From NCBI GenBank assembly GCA_910584375.1, contig CAJUAH010000007.1, positions 62,001-126,000 of the forward strand: a DNA stretch of 64,000 nucleotides, written 5' to 3'. The notes beneath the pieces were generated by a model, which was given only the letters and a program-made list of their open reading frames with translations, did no database searches and had not been told where the DNA came from. Below, piece after piece: positions 16,923 through 26,010 of the stretch (positions are counted from its first letter, which is position 1; each line of letters starts with the position of its first letter). Origin of the DNA: an uncultured Acetatifactor sp. Lineage in GTDB: Bacteria; Bacillota; Clostridia; Lachnospirales; Lachnospiraceae. Position numbers and translations under genes: made by a program.

Positions 16923-17912
16923 ATGTATACTGACATTGGAATCGATTTGGGTACAGCCAGCATTTTGGTTTACATCAGAGGAAAAGGCGTAGTTCTGAAA
17001 GAGCCGTCTGTTGTAGCTTTCGATAGAGATACCAACAAGATTAAAGCCATCGGTGAGGACGCCCGGCTGATGCTGGGACGTACCCCCGGCAATATCGTGG
17101 CCGTGCGGCCGCTACGCCAGGGCGTGATTTCCGATTATACCGTCACCGAGAAGATGATGAAATATTTTATCCAGAAAGCGTTGGGCAAGAGGACGTTCCG
17201 CAAGCCCCGCATTGCCGTATGCGTTCCCAGCGGCGTGACGGAGGTGGAAAAGAAAGCGGTGGAGGACGCCACTTACCAGGCGGGCGCCCGGGAAGTATTT
17301 ATTATCGAGGAGCCCATCGCCGCAGCCATAGGCGCGGGGATTGATATCTCCAAGCCCTGCGGCAACATGATCGTGGATATCGGCGGCGGAACTTCCGACA
17401 TCGCCGTAATCTCTCTGGGCGGTACCGTAGTCAGCGCCTCCATCAAGATTGCCGGAGACGACTTTGACGAGGCCATCGTCCGCTATATGCGTAAGAAACA
17501 TAACCTGCTGATCGGTGAGCGTACCGCTGAGGATCTGAAGATCAAGATCGGTTCCGCTTACAAGAGACCGGAGGTTGACTATATGGACGTCAGGGGGCGT
17601 AACCTGGTCACAGGTCTGCCTAAGACGGTAAAAGTTTCCTCAGAGGAGACGGAGGAGGCCCTTCGGGAGACCACGGCGCAGATTGTGGAGACGATTCACA
17701 GCGTGCTGGAGAAGACGCCTCCGGAGCTGGCGGCGGATATCGCCGACAGAGGTATCGTGCTCACAGGGGGCGGGAGCCTGCTGCGGGGGCTGGAGGATCT
17801 GATCTCCGCCAAGACCGGTATCAATACCATGACTGCGGAGGATCCCATGACGGCGGTTGCCATTGGCACCGGCAAATATGTGGAGTTCCTGGCGGGCTAC
17901 AGAGAAGACTAG
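16923..17912 (+). CDS. mbl: MreB/Mbl-family actin-like cell-shape protein
   Basis: A 329-residue bacterial actin. Phosphate loop 1 is DIGIDLGTASI at the N-terminus; connect and phosphate-2 motifs are seen in IVDIGGGTSDIAVISLGG; the adenosine motif is IVLTGGGSLLRGL. MreB-family filaments guide peptidoglycan elongation at the membrane. The flanking order with flgF and flgG copies the B. subtilis mbl-flhO-flhP arrangement, so Mbl is the best label, although MreB and MreBH paralogues cannot be excluded. AAAGGGG lies 11 bases upstream of the ATG. Confidence 0.9.
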   Translation: MYTDIGIDLGTASILVYIRGKGVVLKEPSVVAFDRDTNKIKAIGEDARLMLGRTPGNIVAVRPLRQGVISDYTVTEKMMKYFIQKALGKRTFRKPRIAVCVPSGVTEVEKKAVEDATYQAGAREVFIIEEPIAAAIGAGIDISKPCGNMIVDIGGGTSDIAVISLGGTVVSASIKIAGDDFDEAIVRYMRKKHNLLIGERTAEDLKIKIGSAYKRPEVDYMDVRGRNLVTGLPKTVKVSSEETEEALRETTAQIVETIHSVLEKTPPELAADIADRGIVLTGGGSLLRGLEDLISAKTGINTMTAEDPMTAVAIGTGKYVEFLAGYRED

Positions 17913-17943
17913 AAGGATAACAGGACAAAAAGGAGACAGAGGC

Positions 17944-18723
17944 ATGCTGAGAGGACTTTACACTGCCCATACGGGACTTCGCAACGAGCAGAACCGTATG
18001 GATATACTGACCAACAATCTTGCCAACGCGTCTACGGTGGGCTTTAAAAAGGAAGGCGCAACCAGCCAGCCCTTTCGGGAAGTGCTGGCGGTAAAAGTCA
18101 AGGACGCCTCCGTGGGCTTATGGACGGTGCAGCCCATCGGACACAGCCGTCTGGGAGTCAAGATCGGTGAGAACTACACGGACTATACCCAGGGTTCTTT
18201 CAGGATTACCGACAATACTTACGATCTGGCACTGGCAGGCAGCGGTTTCTTTGCGTTGGAATATACCAACGGAGAGGGAGAGACTTCCACAAAGTACACG
18301 CGGGCGGGCAATTTCACGCTGACCCAGGAGGGCTATCTGGTGAACTCGGACGGCATGTATGTGCTGGATGCCCAAAACCGCCGGATCCAGCTGGATACCC
18401 TGACGGATGCCAGAATAGACGACGACGGCAGGATATACCAGAATGAGCGGGAAGTGGCCCAGATTCAGGTGGCGGATTTTGAGGACTACGATTATCTGGA
18501 GAAGTTCGGAGACACCTTTTTCCAGCCGGTGGAGGGCGCTACCCTGACGGAGGGCACGGCGGAAGTCAAATCCGGAGTGCTGGAGATGTCCAATATGTCC
18601 GTGATTTCCGAGATGGTGAACATGATCAGTGTGACCAGGGCCTATGAGGCCAACCAGAAGATCGTACAGACCTATGACGAGAGTCTTGATATTGCCGTGA
18701 CGCAGTTAGGCAGAGTGCAGTAG
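17944..18723 (+). CDS. flgF: Flagellar basal-body rod protein (FlgF/FlhO type)
   Basis: A 259-residue protein of the FlgF/FlgG rod family. The N-terminal rod signature NRMDILTNNLANASTVGFKK and a C-terminal coiled FlgG motif ending SEMVNMISVTRAYEANQKI are present, with a variable D1 domain between. AAGGAG precedes ATG 17944. It corresponds to B. subtilis flhO by position after mbl and to proximal/distal rod proteins by family. It has no signal peptide, as expected for a type III flagellar export substrate. Confidence 0.88.
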   Translation: MLRGLYTAHTGLRNEQNRMDILTNNLANASTVGFKKEGATSQPFREVLAVKVKDASVGLWTVQPIGHSRLGVKIGENYTDYTQGSFRITDNTYDLALAGSGFFALEYTNGEGETSTKYTRAGNFTLTQEGYLVNSDGMYVLDAQNRRIQLDTLTDARIDDDGRIYQNEREVAQIQVADFEDYDYLEKFGDTFFQPVEGATLTEGTAEVKSGVLEMSNMSVISEMVNMISVTRAYEANQKIVQTYDESLDIAVTQLGRVQ

Positions 18724-18793
18724 CGGCGACAGGATATAAAATGATATGTGCGGCCGCCTGATCGGCGCGGCGCGGGAACAGGAGTGAAAAATT

Positions 18794-19615
18794 ATGGTTC
18801 GGAGTTTATGGACGGCTGCCACAGGTATGATCGCGCAGCAGACAAATATTGACACCATCGCCAACAATCTGGCCAATGTAAACACAACGGGGTATAAGAC
18901 CGAGGTCAACGAGTTCAAATCTCTCTTATACCAAAACCTGCAGCGCAGGACCACCAATGCGGACGGGACGGTCAAGCCCATAGGCGCGCAGGTAGGTCTG
19001 GGTGTGCGCAACACCTCCATCACGGCGCTGTACGGCAAGCCGGGTCCGCTGCTCTCCTCCGAGAAGGAGACCTCCTTCGCCATCGAGGGAAAGGGATTCT
19101 TTGCGATACGGGGGGAGGACGGCAATACATACTATACCAGAAACGGTAATTTTGATTGGGCGCTGGGAGAGAACCGCAGCAATATGCTGACCACTTCGGA
19201 CGGCCTGTCGGTACTGGACACCCAGGGAAGACCGATCACGTTAAACAGCAATTATGTGGTCAGCAGGATCACGGTCACGGCCGACGGGGAAGTATGTTAC
19301 CCTGACGAGCGGAACGTTCCCCAGCCCATGGGTATCCGGATCGGCCTGATTCAGTTCAACAATCCGGCGGGACTGGAGCGGCTGGACGACAGTCTGTACG
19401 CGCAGTCGGCGGCCAGCGGCCAGCCGATTAACGAGACGCTCACCAACAATGTGGAAAAGAGCAAGGTCCATCAGAACTATCTGGAGGGCTCCAATGTGCA
19501 GGTGGTGGATGAGATGGTCAATATGATCGTGGCGCAGAGAGCCTATGAGATGAACTCCAAGGCCATCATCGCGTCGGACGAGATGCTGCAGCAGGCCAAC
19601 AATCTGAGAAGATAA
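18794..19615 (+). CDS. flgG: Flagellar distal rod protein FlgG (FlhP type)
   Basis: A 273-residue flagellar rod protein, slightly longer than FlgF and carrying the canonical N-terminus MVRSLWTAATGMIAQQ, the NLANVNTTGYK motif and the C-terminal VVDEMVNMIVAQRAYEMNSK segment. It forms the distal rod crossing the cell envelope. CAGGAG lies ahead of the ATG. It is a paralogue of the preceding gene and sits second in the rod operon. Confidence 0.92.
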   Translation: MVRSLWTAATGMIAQQTNIDTIANNLANVNTTGYKTEVNEFKSLLYQNLQRRTTNADGTVKPIGAQVGLGVRNTSITALYGKPGPLLSSEKETSFAIEGKGFFAIRGEDGNTYYTRNGNFDWALGENRSNMLTTSDGLSVLDTQGRPITLNSNYVVSRITVTADGEVCYPDERNVPQPMGIRIGLIQFNNPAGLERLDDSLYAQSAASGQPINETLTNNVEKSKVHQNYLEGSNVQVVDEMVNMIVAQRAYEMNSKAIIASDEMLQQANNLRR

Positions 19616-19696
19616 AACAGAGGCAACAGGGCGGACGCATGACCTGATCAGTATACAGGCGGCAGAAGTCGGCAGAAGCCGGAAAGGACTTGGACA

Positions 19697-20065
19697 ATGG
19701 ATATCGGCAATCTTTGGAACACCGGCAGCATAGGCGGCATGGCGGATATGGCAGGCAACGCGGCCAGGAATACCACGGCTGCCAGGCTGGAGGAACAGTT
19801 AAAGACAGGGTACGGCAACGCCTCCGACGAGGAGTTGATGGACGCCTGCAAACAGTTTGAGGCTTACTTTTTGGAACAGATGTTCAAAGCCATGCAGAAG
19901 ACGGTTCCCAACTACAGCTCGGAGGGAATGTCGGGCGCCAGCAGCAACATGATGGATTATTACAAGGAACAGATGATCCAGCAGGTGGCGGCAGATACCA
20001 CGGAGCAGGGCAGTCTGGGACTTGCGCAGATGCTCTATGAACAAATGAAGAGAACCATGATTTAG
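19697..20065 (+). CDS. flgJ: Rod-binding protein, FlgJ N-terminal domain
   Basis: A 122-residue protein consisting only of the rod-binding domain of FlgJ: LMDACKQFEAYFLEQMFKAMQKTVP and the C-terminal LGLAQMLYEQMKR pattern. The muramidase half found in proteobacterial FlgJ is absent, as is usual in Clostridia. It likely caps the growing rod. GGAAAGGA precedes the ATG. A terminator follows at once, ending the mbl-flgF-flgG-flgJ unit. Confidence 0.88.
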   Translation: MDIGNLWNTGSIGGMADMAGNAARNTTAARLEEQLKTGYGNASDEELMDACKQFEAYFLEQMFKAMQKTVPNYSSEGMSGASSNMMDYYKEQMIQQVAADTTEQGSLGLAQMLYEQMKRTMI

Positions 20066-20071
20066 CGCTTT

Positions 20072-20104
20072 AAAGGCTGCCGACAGGAAGGGCAGCCTTT
20101 TTTA
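20072..20104 (+). terminator. Terminator after flgJ
   Basis: Perfect arms AAAGGCTGCC and GGCAGCCTTT around GACAGGAAG run into TTTTTA. Confidence 0.92.
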
Positions 20105-20127
20105 GCATGTATATACGGGGAGAGTCT

Positions 20128-22365
20128 ATGGATACGGTCAGCGGATATGTGGAACATATTATCTATCAGAATCCGGAAAATGGTTATACTGTTATGGAAC
20201 TGATGTGTGAAGAAGGGGCAGTGACCTGCGTGGGGAATTGCCGTGGGCTGTCTGAGGGTGAGACCATCGAGGCGCAGGGAGAACATACGGAGCATCCCAT
20301 GTACGGAGCCCAGTTCAAAATATCCGCCTATCAGACGGTGGCTCCCAGAGACCGGGTGAGTATGGAACGCTATCTGGGCTCAGGCGCGATCAAGGGGATC
20401 GGCGCGGTGATGGCGGCCAGAATTGTCAAAAAGTTCGGAGACGATACCTTCCGCATCATGGAGGAGGAGCCGGAGCGATTGGCGGAGATCAAGGGCATCA
20501 GTATGAGCAAGGCCCGGGAGATCGCCAGGCAGATGGAGGAAAAGAGAGAACTGCGGGACGCTCTGCTCTTTTTACAGCAGTTCGGGATATCCAACGCGCT
20601 GGCTCTGCGCATTTATGATACCTATGGCATGGGGCTGTACAGCGTATTAAAGGAGAATCCTTACCGTCTTGCGGAGGACATTCATGGCGTGGGCTTTAAG
20701 ATCGCGGATGAGATCGCCGCCAGGATAGGCATACACGCGGATTCGGATTATCGGATTCGCAGCGGCGTGTTCTATACTTTGCAGCAGTCGGTGGGCGACG
20801 GTCACTGCTATCTGCCCATGGGGGAACTGGTGAGCCGCGCCAGCGAACTGCTGGGCGTATCGGGGGAAAATATACGCCCTCAGCTGGATAATCTGGTTAT
20901 GGACAAAAAGCTGGTCATCAAAGGAGATCTGGTGTATGCCTCCAGCTACTATTACGCGGAATTGAACTGCGCTCATATGCTCTGGCAGCTGGATATTCCC
21001 ATGAGACAGCCTGAGGAACATGTGCGGTCGGCACTGGAGGCTATCACCGCCGAGATTCGCATTGAGCTGGATGAGTTACAGCGGCAGGCGGTAATGGAGG
21101 CCATTCAAAACGGACTTTTTATCCTCTCCGGCGGCCCCGGCACCGGCAAGACCACCACGATCAATACCATTATCCGCTTTTTTGAGCGGGAAGGACTGGA
21201 TATATTCCTGGCGGCCCCCACCGGACGGGCGGCTAAACGCATGACCGAGGCCACGGGCTTTGAGGCCAGAACCGTACACCGGATGCTGGAACTGAGCGGG
21301 GCGGTGTCGGGGGAAGACAAACAGCGTTTTCGTTTCGAGAGAAACGAAGAGAATCCCCTGGAGGCGGATGTGATCATCATAGACGAGATGTCCATGGTGG
21401 ATCTGCCGCTGTTTCAGGCTCTTTTGAAAGCCATTGTACCCGGGACGCGGCTGATTCTGGTGGGGGATGTGGATCAGTTGCCCAGCGTGGGGCCGGGTCA
21501 GGTGCTGCGGGATATCATGCAGTCTCAGGTATTTCCCATGGTGGTGCTGCAAAAAATATTTCGCCAGGCAGGAGAGAGCGACATTGTTGTCAATGCCCAT
21601 CATATCAACAGAGGAGAACAGATTGCGCTGGACAACAAAAGCCTGGATTTCTTCCTGCTGGAGAGAAATGACGTCAATGTAATATACAAGCATATGATCC
21701 AGCTGATCCGGGAAAAACTGCCCCCCTATGTGCATGCCACTCCCTACGATATTCAGGTGCTGACGCCCATGCGCAAAGGCAGTTTGGGCGTGGAGACCCT
21801 CAACGGGATCCTGCAGCAGTATCTGAATCCCCCCGATGATACCAAGCGGGAGCATGCGTCAGGGCAGACCGTCTACCGGGAGGGAGACAAGGTCATGCAG
21901 GTGAGGAACAATTACCAGCTGGAATGGGAGATTGTCAGCCGCTACGGTATCCCGGTGGATAAGGGAATGGGTGTGTTCAACGGGGACATGGGACGGATCC
22001 TGGAGATTCGGGAGAACAGTTCGGAGCTGGTGGTGGAATTTGACGAGGGCAGGAGGGTGACATATCCCTTCGCTCTGCTGGAGGAGCTGGAGTTGTCCTA
22101 TGCCATCACGATCCACAAGTCCCAGGGCAGCGAGTACCCGGCGGTAATCATGCCGCTGCTCGGCGGTCCCAGGATGCTGTTTAACCGCAATCTGCTGTAC
22201 ACCGGCGTCACCAGGGCCAGGCACTGCGTAACCATACTGGGCAGCAGCCAGACGGTGCGGGGGATGATCGACAATGTCAGTGAAAACAGGCGTTATACTT
22301 CGCTGGAGCAGAGGATCCGGGAGGCGGCAGCCAGAGAGGAAGGGATATTTGGTCAGGAACAATAA
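20128..22365 (+). CDS. recD2: RecD2-type ATP-dependent DNA helicase
   Basis: A 745-residue superfamily 1B 5'-3' helicase. An N-terminal OB-like domain (to about 70) and HhH-rich region (80-290; GSGAIKGIGAVMAARI, IKGISMSKAREIA) precede the motor: Walker A GGPGTGKTTT, motif II DEMSMVDL, and C-terminal motif AITIHKSQGSEYP. It lacks RecB/RecC partners, as in the RecD2 family, which acts in replication-fork and mismatch repair. ATG 20128 has GGGGAGAG at 4 bases; an in-frame ATG at 20107 lacks a site. No promoter was found after the flgJ terminator, so expression may depend on read-through or a weak promoter. Confidence 0.93.
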   Translation: MDTVSGYVEHIIYQNPENGYTVMELMCEEGAVTCVGNCRGLSEGETIEAQGEHTEHPMYGAQFKISAYQTVAPRDRVSMERYLGSGAIKGIGAVMAARIVKKFGDDTFRIMEEEPERLAEIKGISMSKAREIARQMEEKRELRDALLFLQQFGISNALALRIYDTYGMGLYSVLKENPYRLAEDIHGVGFKIADEIAARIGIHADSDYRIRSGVFYTLQQSVGDGHCYLPMGELVSRASELLGVSGENIRPQLDNLVMDKKLVIKGDLVYASSYYYAELNCAHMLWQLDIPMRQPEEHVRSALEAITAEIRIELDELQRQAVMEAIQNGLFILSGGPGTGKTTTINTIIRFFEREGLDIFLAAPTGRAAKRMTEATGFEARTVHRMLELSGAVSGEDKQRFRFERNEENPLEADVIIIDEMSMVDLPLFQALLKAIVPGTRLILVGDVDQLPSVGPGQVLRDIMQSQVFPMVVLQKIFRQAGESDIVVNAHHINRGEQIALDNKSLDFFLLERNDVNVIYKHMIQLIREKLPPYVHATPYDIQVLTPMRKGSLGVETLNGILQQYLNPPDDTKREHASGQTVYREGDKVMQVRNNYQLEWEIVSRYGIPVDKGMGVFNGDMGRILEIRENSSELVVEFDEGRRVTYPFALLEELELSYAITIHKSQGSEYPAVIMPLLGGPRMLFNRNLLYTGVTRARHCVTILGSSQTVRGMIDNVSENRRYTSLEQRIREAAAREEGIFGQEQ

Positions 22366-23080
22366 GAATAACACGTGGTTGGAAATGGCGGCATCCCTGC
22401 TGTACCCGGTCAGATGTCCTGTCTGCGACGAGGTGCAGGGGATGGGCCCGCAGCGTATGTGTCCCGCGTGCAGGCGGCGGGTAAAGTATCTGGAGCAACC
22501 GCTCTGCTGCCAATGCGGCAAAAAGCTGGCGGATTCGGAGGCGGAACTCTGCGGGGACTGCCGCCGGGGCCGCCACCTGTTCACGGCGGGGAGAGGGCTG
22601 TATGAATACGGGGACATAGCGCCCGCGCTGTACCGGTTCAAATACGGCGGACGCCGGGAGTACGCCCGGTTTTTCGGGAGGGAGATGGCGGATAAACTGG
22701 GAGGCTACATTCGGCGTCTGGAGCCGGACGGCCTGGTTCCGATCCCCATGTACCCCGGTAAACAGCGCCGTCGGGGCTACAACCAGGCGGCGCTGCTGGC
22801 GCAGGCGCTGGGGCGGCAGACGGGCATCCCGGTCTACCCGGATCTGGTGGTCAGAAACAGGGATACCAGGCCCATGAAAGAATTAAATTGTGAAGAAAGA
22901 TTAAATAATTTGAAAAAGGCTTTTAATCTTGGGCAAAATGGTGTAAAATTAAAGACAATTATACTGATAGACGATATTTACACCACTGGGAGTACCATGG
23001 ATCAGGTATCCGCCGCGCTTTTGCCCGACGTATGCCAAAAGATTTTTTTCATCACGCTGGCGATCGGAGCCGGCGTCTAA
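22349..23080 (+). CDS. ComF-family phosphoribosyltransferase-like protein
   Basis: A 243-residue cytoplasmic protein of the ComFC family. An N-terminal zinc-ribbon with four CxxC-type pairs (CPVC, CPAC, CCQC, CGDC) is followed by a type I phosphoribosyltransferase fold with the PRPP loop IILIDDIYTTGSTM. ComF proteins act in DNA uptake and transformation; the enzymatic substrate is unclear. The start is uncertain. TTG 22349 with AGAGGAAGG upstream overlaps the recD2 end, while ATG 22385 lacks a site. The following yvyF-like gene reproduces the comFC-yvyF order of Bacillus. Confidence 0.82.
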   Translation: MVRNNKNNTWLEMAASLLYPVRCPVCDEVQGMGPQRMCPACRRRVKYLEQPLCCQCGKKLADSEAELCGDCRRGRHLFTAGRGLYEYGDIAPALYRFKYGGRREYARFFGREMADKLGGYIRRLEPDGLVPIPMYPGKQRRRGYNQAALLAQALGRQTGIPVYPDLVVRNRDTRPMKELNCEERLNNLKKAFNLGQNGVKLKTIILIDDIYTTGSTMDQVSAALLPDVCQKIFFITLAIGAGV

Positions 23081-23098
23081 GAAAAGGAGGTATTGTCA

Positions 23099-23509
23099 AT
23101 GAATGTCAGACCGTGTAAGAGCTGTAAGAGACTGTTCAATTATATTTCGGGGCAGAGTTATTGCCCGGCCTGCAGGGAAAAGCTGGAGGAGAAGTTTCAG
23201 GAGGTAAAGGCTTTTATCCAGGAGAACCCCGGCGTACATATGCAGGAGGTGGCCGAGGCCTGCGACGTGGAGACTTCCCAGATACGGCAGTGGCTGCGGG
23301 AAGACCGTCTGGAGCTGACCGAGGGCTCTCCGCTTATGTTGAGCTGCGAGGGATGCGGCGCTCCGATCCGCAGCGGCAGATACTGCGAAAAGTGCAAGGC
23401 CAACGTGAGTAATGGGTTCAAAGACATATTGAAGAGCAATTCGCCCAAGAACAATGACAGTTTTCGGAAAAAGGAAGACAGCGGCTCCAGGATGCGCTAT
23501 CTGCAATAA
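23099..23509 (+). CDS. yvyF: YvyF-family flagellar operon protein (TIGR03826)
   Basis: A 136-residue cytoplasmic protein with an N-terminal zinc site (CKSC and CPAC), a helical HTH-like middle (VHMQEVAEACDVETSQIRQW) and a second zinc site (CEGC and CEKC). This is the YvyF layout, a protein found next to comFC and flgM in Bacillus and linked to flagellar gene expression. AAGGAGG precedes ATG 23099. flgM does not follow here. Confidence 0.82.
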   Translation: MNVRPCKSCKRLFNYISGQSYCPACREKLEEKFQEVKAFIQENPGVHMQEVAEACDVETSQIRQWLREDRLELTEGSPLMLSCEGCGAPIRSGRYCEKCKANVSNGFKDILKSNSPKNNDSFRKKEDSGSRMRYLQ

Positions 23510-23533
23510 ATAATTTGAGAGAAGGCAAGTTTT

Positions 23534-23920
23534 ATGCTGAATGAAGAACGGATCATCCTGATGACCAAGATGGCCTCCTATGAAGAGGGAGAGGGAAAGA
23601 AGTGTATGGCACTGGGACGGTATTTCCGGGGAGATTATATCTCCCTGCAGCTTTTGCGCGCTTTTTTCTGCGGTACCATCGCTTATCTGCTGGGATTCGG
23701 GCTCTATGTGCTGTATGATTTTGAGATACTTCTTGAGGATATCTACAAGATGGATTTGTTTGTGTTCGCGCAGAACATCATCAAATGGTACGCAATCTTT
23801 GTGGTCGGATACTGCGTCATAACATATGCCGTCTGTGCGTACCGTTACGGCAAGGCAAAAAAGAGCCTGAAGACTTATTATCACAATCTGAAAAAGCTTG
23901 ACAGTCTGTACCGCCAGTGA
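23534..23920 (+). CDS. Unknown small membrane protein upstream of the c-di-AMP operon
   Basis: A 128-residue protein with a charged N-terminus (1-38), two transmembrane segments (about 42-66 and 80-105) and a basic C-terminal tail (KKSLKTYYHNLKKLD). No known domain is recognised. It starts 24 bases after the yvyF-like gene, and the next gene begins 58 bases later, so it is probably in the same transcription unit as cdaA. A function in membrane sensing would be speculation. Confidence 0.65.
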   Translation: MLNEERIILMTKMASYEEGEGKKCMALGRYFRGDYISLQLLRAFFCGTIAYLLGFGLYVLYDFEILLEDIYKMDLFVFAQNIIKWYAIFVVGYCVITYAVCAYRYGKAKKSLKTYYHNLKKLDSLYRQ

Positions 23921-23978
23921 CCAGGCGTCCGGCGGATGCGGAAATATATATAGAATAAAGAGTATATGAGGAAATATC

Positions 23979-25100
23979 ATGAGTAATCTATTGGAAATTA
24001 GGGAGAAACTGAAATTGCTTTACAGCAGGAACGAATTTATCCTGGTGCCCGTTTTCAAGTTCATGCTGGCTTTTCTGGCGATCTGCATGGTAAACGGGGA
24101 GCTGGGATACATGGGCAAGCTGGATAATCTGGGACTGGTGCTGATCGTCTCCCTGCTCTGTTCGTTTTTGCCAAACGGCTGTATCATCCTGTTTGGAGCG
24201 TTGTTCAGTCTGATGCATCTGTACGAACTGTCCCTTGAGGTGGCGATTGCCGCCCTGGCGATTTATCTGATCATGTTCCTGCTGTTCTTTCGGATGGGCT
24301 CAAAGGACACGGTGATCCTGATCTTCACGGTGGTACTGCTGGCCCTGCGGATCCCTTATGTGATCCCTGTGGCGGTGGGATTGCTGGCCTCGCCGCTGTC
24401 GGCGGTTTCGGTGGCCTGTGGCACGGTGGTGTATTATATGCTCACCTATATATCGGACAATGCCACCGTGATCAGCAGCATGGGGGCGGACGAGGCTACG
24501 GCCAAGCTGCGGATGGTCATCGACAGCGTGCTGGGCAACCGAGCCATGATCGTGATGATCGCCGCTTTCGCCATAACCATTGCGGCGGTGTATTTAATCA
24601 GGCGCATGTCCATTGATTATTCCTGGTCTATTGCCATGGTTGTCGGCGTAATAATAGATTTGGTAGTGTTGTTGGTTGGAGATCTGATATATGATACCCA
24701 GCTGTCTCTGGGCATGGCTGTCCTGGGCAGTATTCTGGCGTTGGTGATTGCCAAGGTGCTGGAGTTCTTCCGGTTCTGCGTGGACTACAGCAGGACGGAG
24801 AAGGTACAGTATGAGGATGACGAGTATTATTATTATGTGAAGGCGGTTCCCAAGATGAGTATGCCTGCCGTCTCCAAAACGGTAAAGCGGATTAATACCC
24901 AGCGCAGACCGGTGCGCGTGGCGGAGGAAGACGAGGATATGACCGTGGCTCCCCGGCGCGTGAACAGGAGTGTGGTGACGGAGCGCACCGGGAGCAGAGA
25001 CGGGCATGCCAGACACGCGCAGAGCCGGACGGGAAGCCGGAGCGTGACGATCAGCAGGGAATCGGAGGGCGACGAGACCGAAGAGTTTGAGGACCTGTGA
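23979..25100 (+). CDS. Unknown polytopic membrane protein preceding cdaA
   Basis: A 373-residue protein with about seven to eight hydrophobic segments in residues 20-275, then a charged cytoplasmic tail (about 280-373) with many Arg, Glu and Asp and no known motif. No transporter signature is recognised. It ends 34 bases before cdaA, so co-expression with the c-di-AMP synthase is likely. The tail could contact other cytoplasmic factors; this is inference only. Confidence 0.65.
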   Translation: MSNLLEIREKLKLLYSRNEFILVPVFKFMLAFLAICMVNGELGYMGKLDNLGLVLIVSLLCSFLPNGCIILFGALFSLMHLYELSLEVAIAALAIYLIMFLLFFRMGSKDTVILIFTVVLLALRIPYVIPVAVGLLASPLSAVSVACGTVVYYMLTYISDNATVISSMGADEATAKLRMVIDSVLGNRAMIVMIAAFAITIAAVYLIRRMSIDYSWSIAMVVGVIIDLVVLLVGDLIYDTQLSLGMAVLGSILALVIAKVLEFFRFCVDYSRTEKVQYEDDEYYYYVKAVPKMSMPAVSKTVKRINTQRRPVRVAEEDEDMTVAPRRVNRSVVTERTGSRDGHARHAQSRTGSRSVTISRESEGDETEEFEDL

Positions 25101-25134
25101 GCACAGAGCCGCAAAGGGCATGGGATAGAGGGGC

Positions 25135-25995
25135 ATGGATACAGTTAAAGAGATTATCGCAAATTTAAGAAGATATGTGCCCAGTATTGAGATAGGGGAT
25201 GTGTTGGAGATTTTGATCATCGCGTTTCTCCTCTATCATATCATGCTGTGGATTCAGAAGACCAGGGCCTGGACATTGCTCAAAGGCCTGCTTGTGATTT
25301 TGTTTTTCTGGGTGGTGGCGTCCTATTTTAAGATGAGTACGATCCTGTGGCTGGGGCAGAACGTATTCGGTTTTGCCGTCACGGCGGTGGTCGTTGTATT
25401 GCAGCCGGAGTTGCGCAAGGCGCTGGAGGAACTGGGCAACAAAAACCTGATTGCCAATGCCCTGCCCTTTGACAACGGGAGAAACAGGGACAACAGTTTC
25501 ACGGAGAAGACGGTGAACGAGATTACCCGCGCCTGCGTGGAGATGAGTAAGGTCAAGACGGGCGCCCTGATCGTTATAGAGCAGAAAGAATCATTGGCGG
25601 AATATGAGAGGACGGGTATCGATGTGGACGGCATCGTCACCAGCCAGCTGCTGATCAATATATTTGAACACAATACCCCGCTGCATGACGGGGCAGTCAT
25701 AGTCCGGGGCAACAGGATCACATCGGCCACCTGCTATCTGCCCCAGACGGACAACGGGGACATCAGCAAGGAAGTGGGTACCAGGCACAGGGCGGGCGTG
25801 GGTATATCCGAGGTGACGGATTCCGTCACGGTGATCGTGTCGGAACAGACCGGTAAGATCAGTATTACGGTGGGAGGACAGCTGGAACGGGGATTTGACG
25901 GAGACAGCCTGAAGAGACGTCTGATGGAACTGACCAATCTGACGGAGGAAACGGGAAAGGTCAGACGGAAAAAGAAAGGGAAGGCGGCAAAATGA
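25135..25995 (+). CDS. cdaA: Diadenylate cyclase CdaA
   Basis: A 286-residue membrane enzyme making c-di-AMP from two ATP. Three N-terminal transmembrane segments (about 22-95) precede the DisA_N cyclase domain (about 100-265). The catalytic DGA motif starts at Asp185 (LHDGAVIVRGN) and the RHR motif at Arg217 (GTRHRAGVG). A basic tail ends the protein. The gene order cdaA-cdaR-glmM is conserved in Firmicutes: CdaR and GlmM bind and modulate the cyclase. c-di-AMP controls potassium and osmolyte uptake and cell-wall homeostasis. Confidence 0.96.
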   Translation: MDTVKEIIANLRRYVPSIEIGDVLEILIIAFLLYHIMLWIQKTRAWTLLKGLLVILFFWVVASYFKMSTILWLGQNVFGFAVTAVVVVLQPELRKALEELGNKNLIANALPFDNGRNRDNSFTEKTVNEITRACVEMSKVKTGALIVIEQKESLAEYERTGIDVDGIVTSQLLINIFEHNTPLHDGAVIVRGNRITSATCYLPQTDNGDISKEVGTRHRAGVGISEVTDSVTVIVSEQTGKISITVGGQLERGFDGDSLKRRLMELTNLTEETGKVRRKKKGKAAK

Positions 25996-26010
25996 AAGGC
26001 GGCAAAATGA
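25981..26010 (+). repeat. Perfect 15-bp tandem duplication at the cdaA-cdaR junction
   Basis: The unit AAGGCGGCAAAATGA occurs twice head to tail (25981-25995 and 25996-26010). Each copy supplies an in-frame ATG for cdaR, and the first also holds the cdaA stop. It may alter translational coupling between the two genes. Confidence 0.9.
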
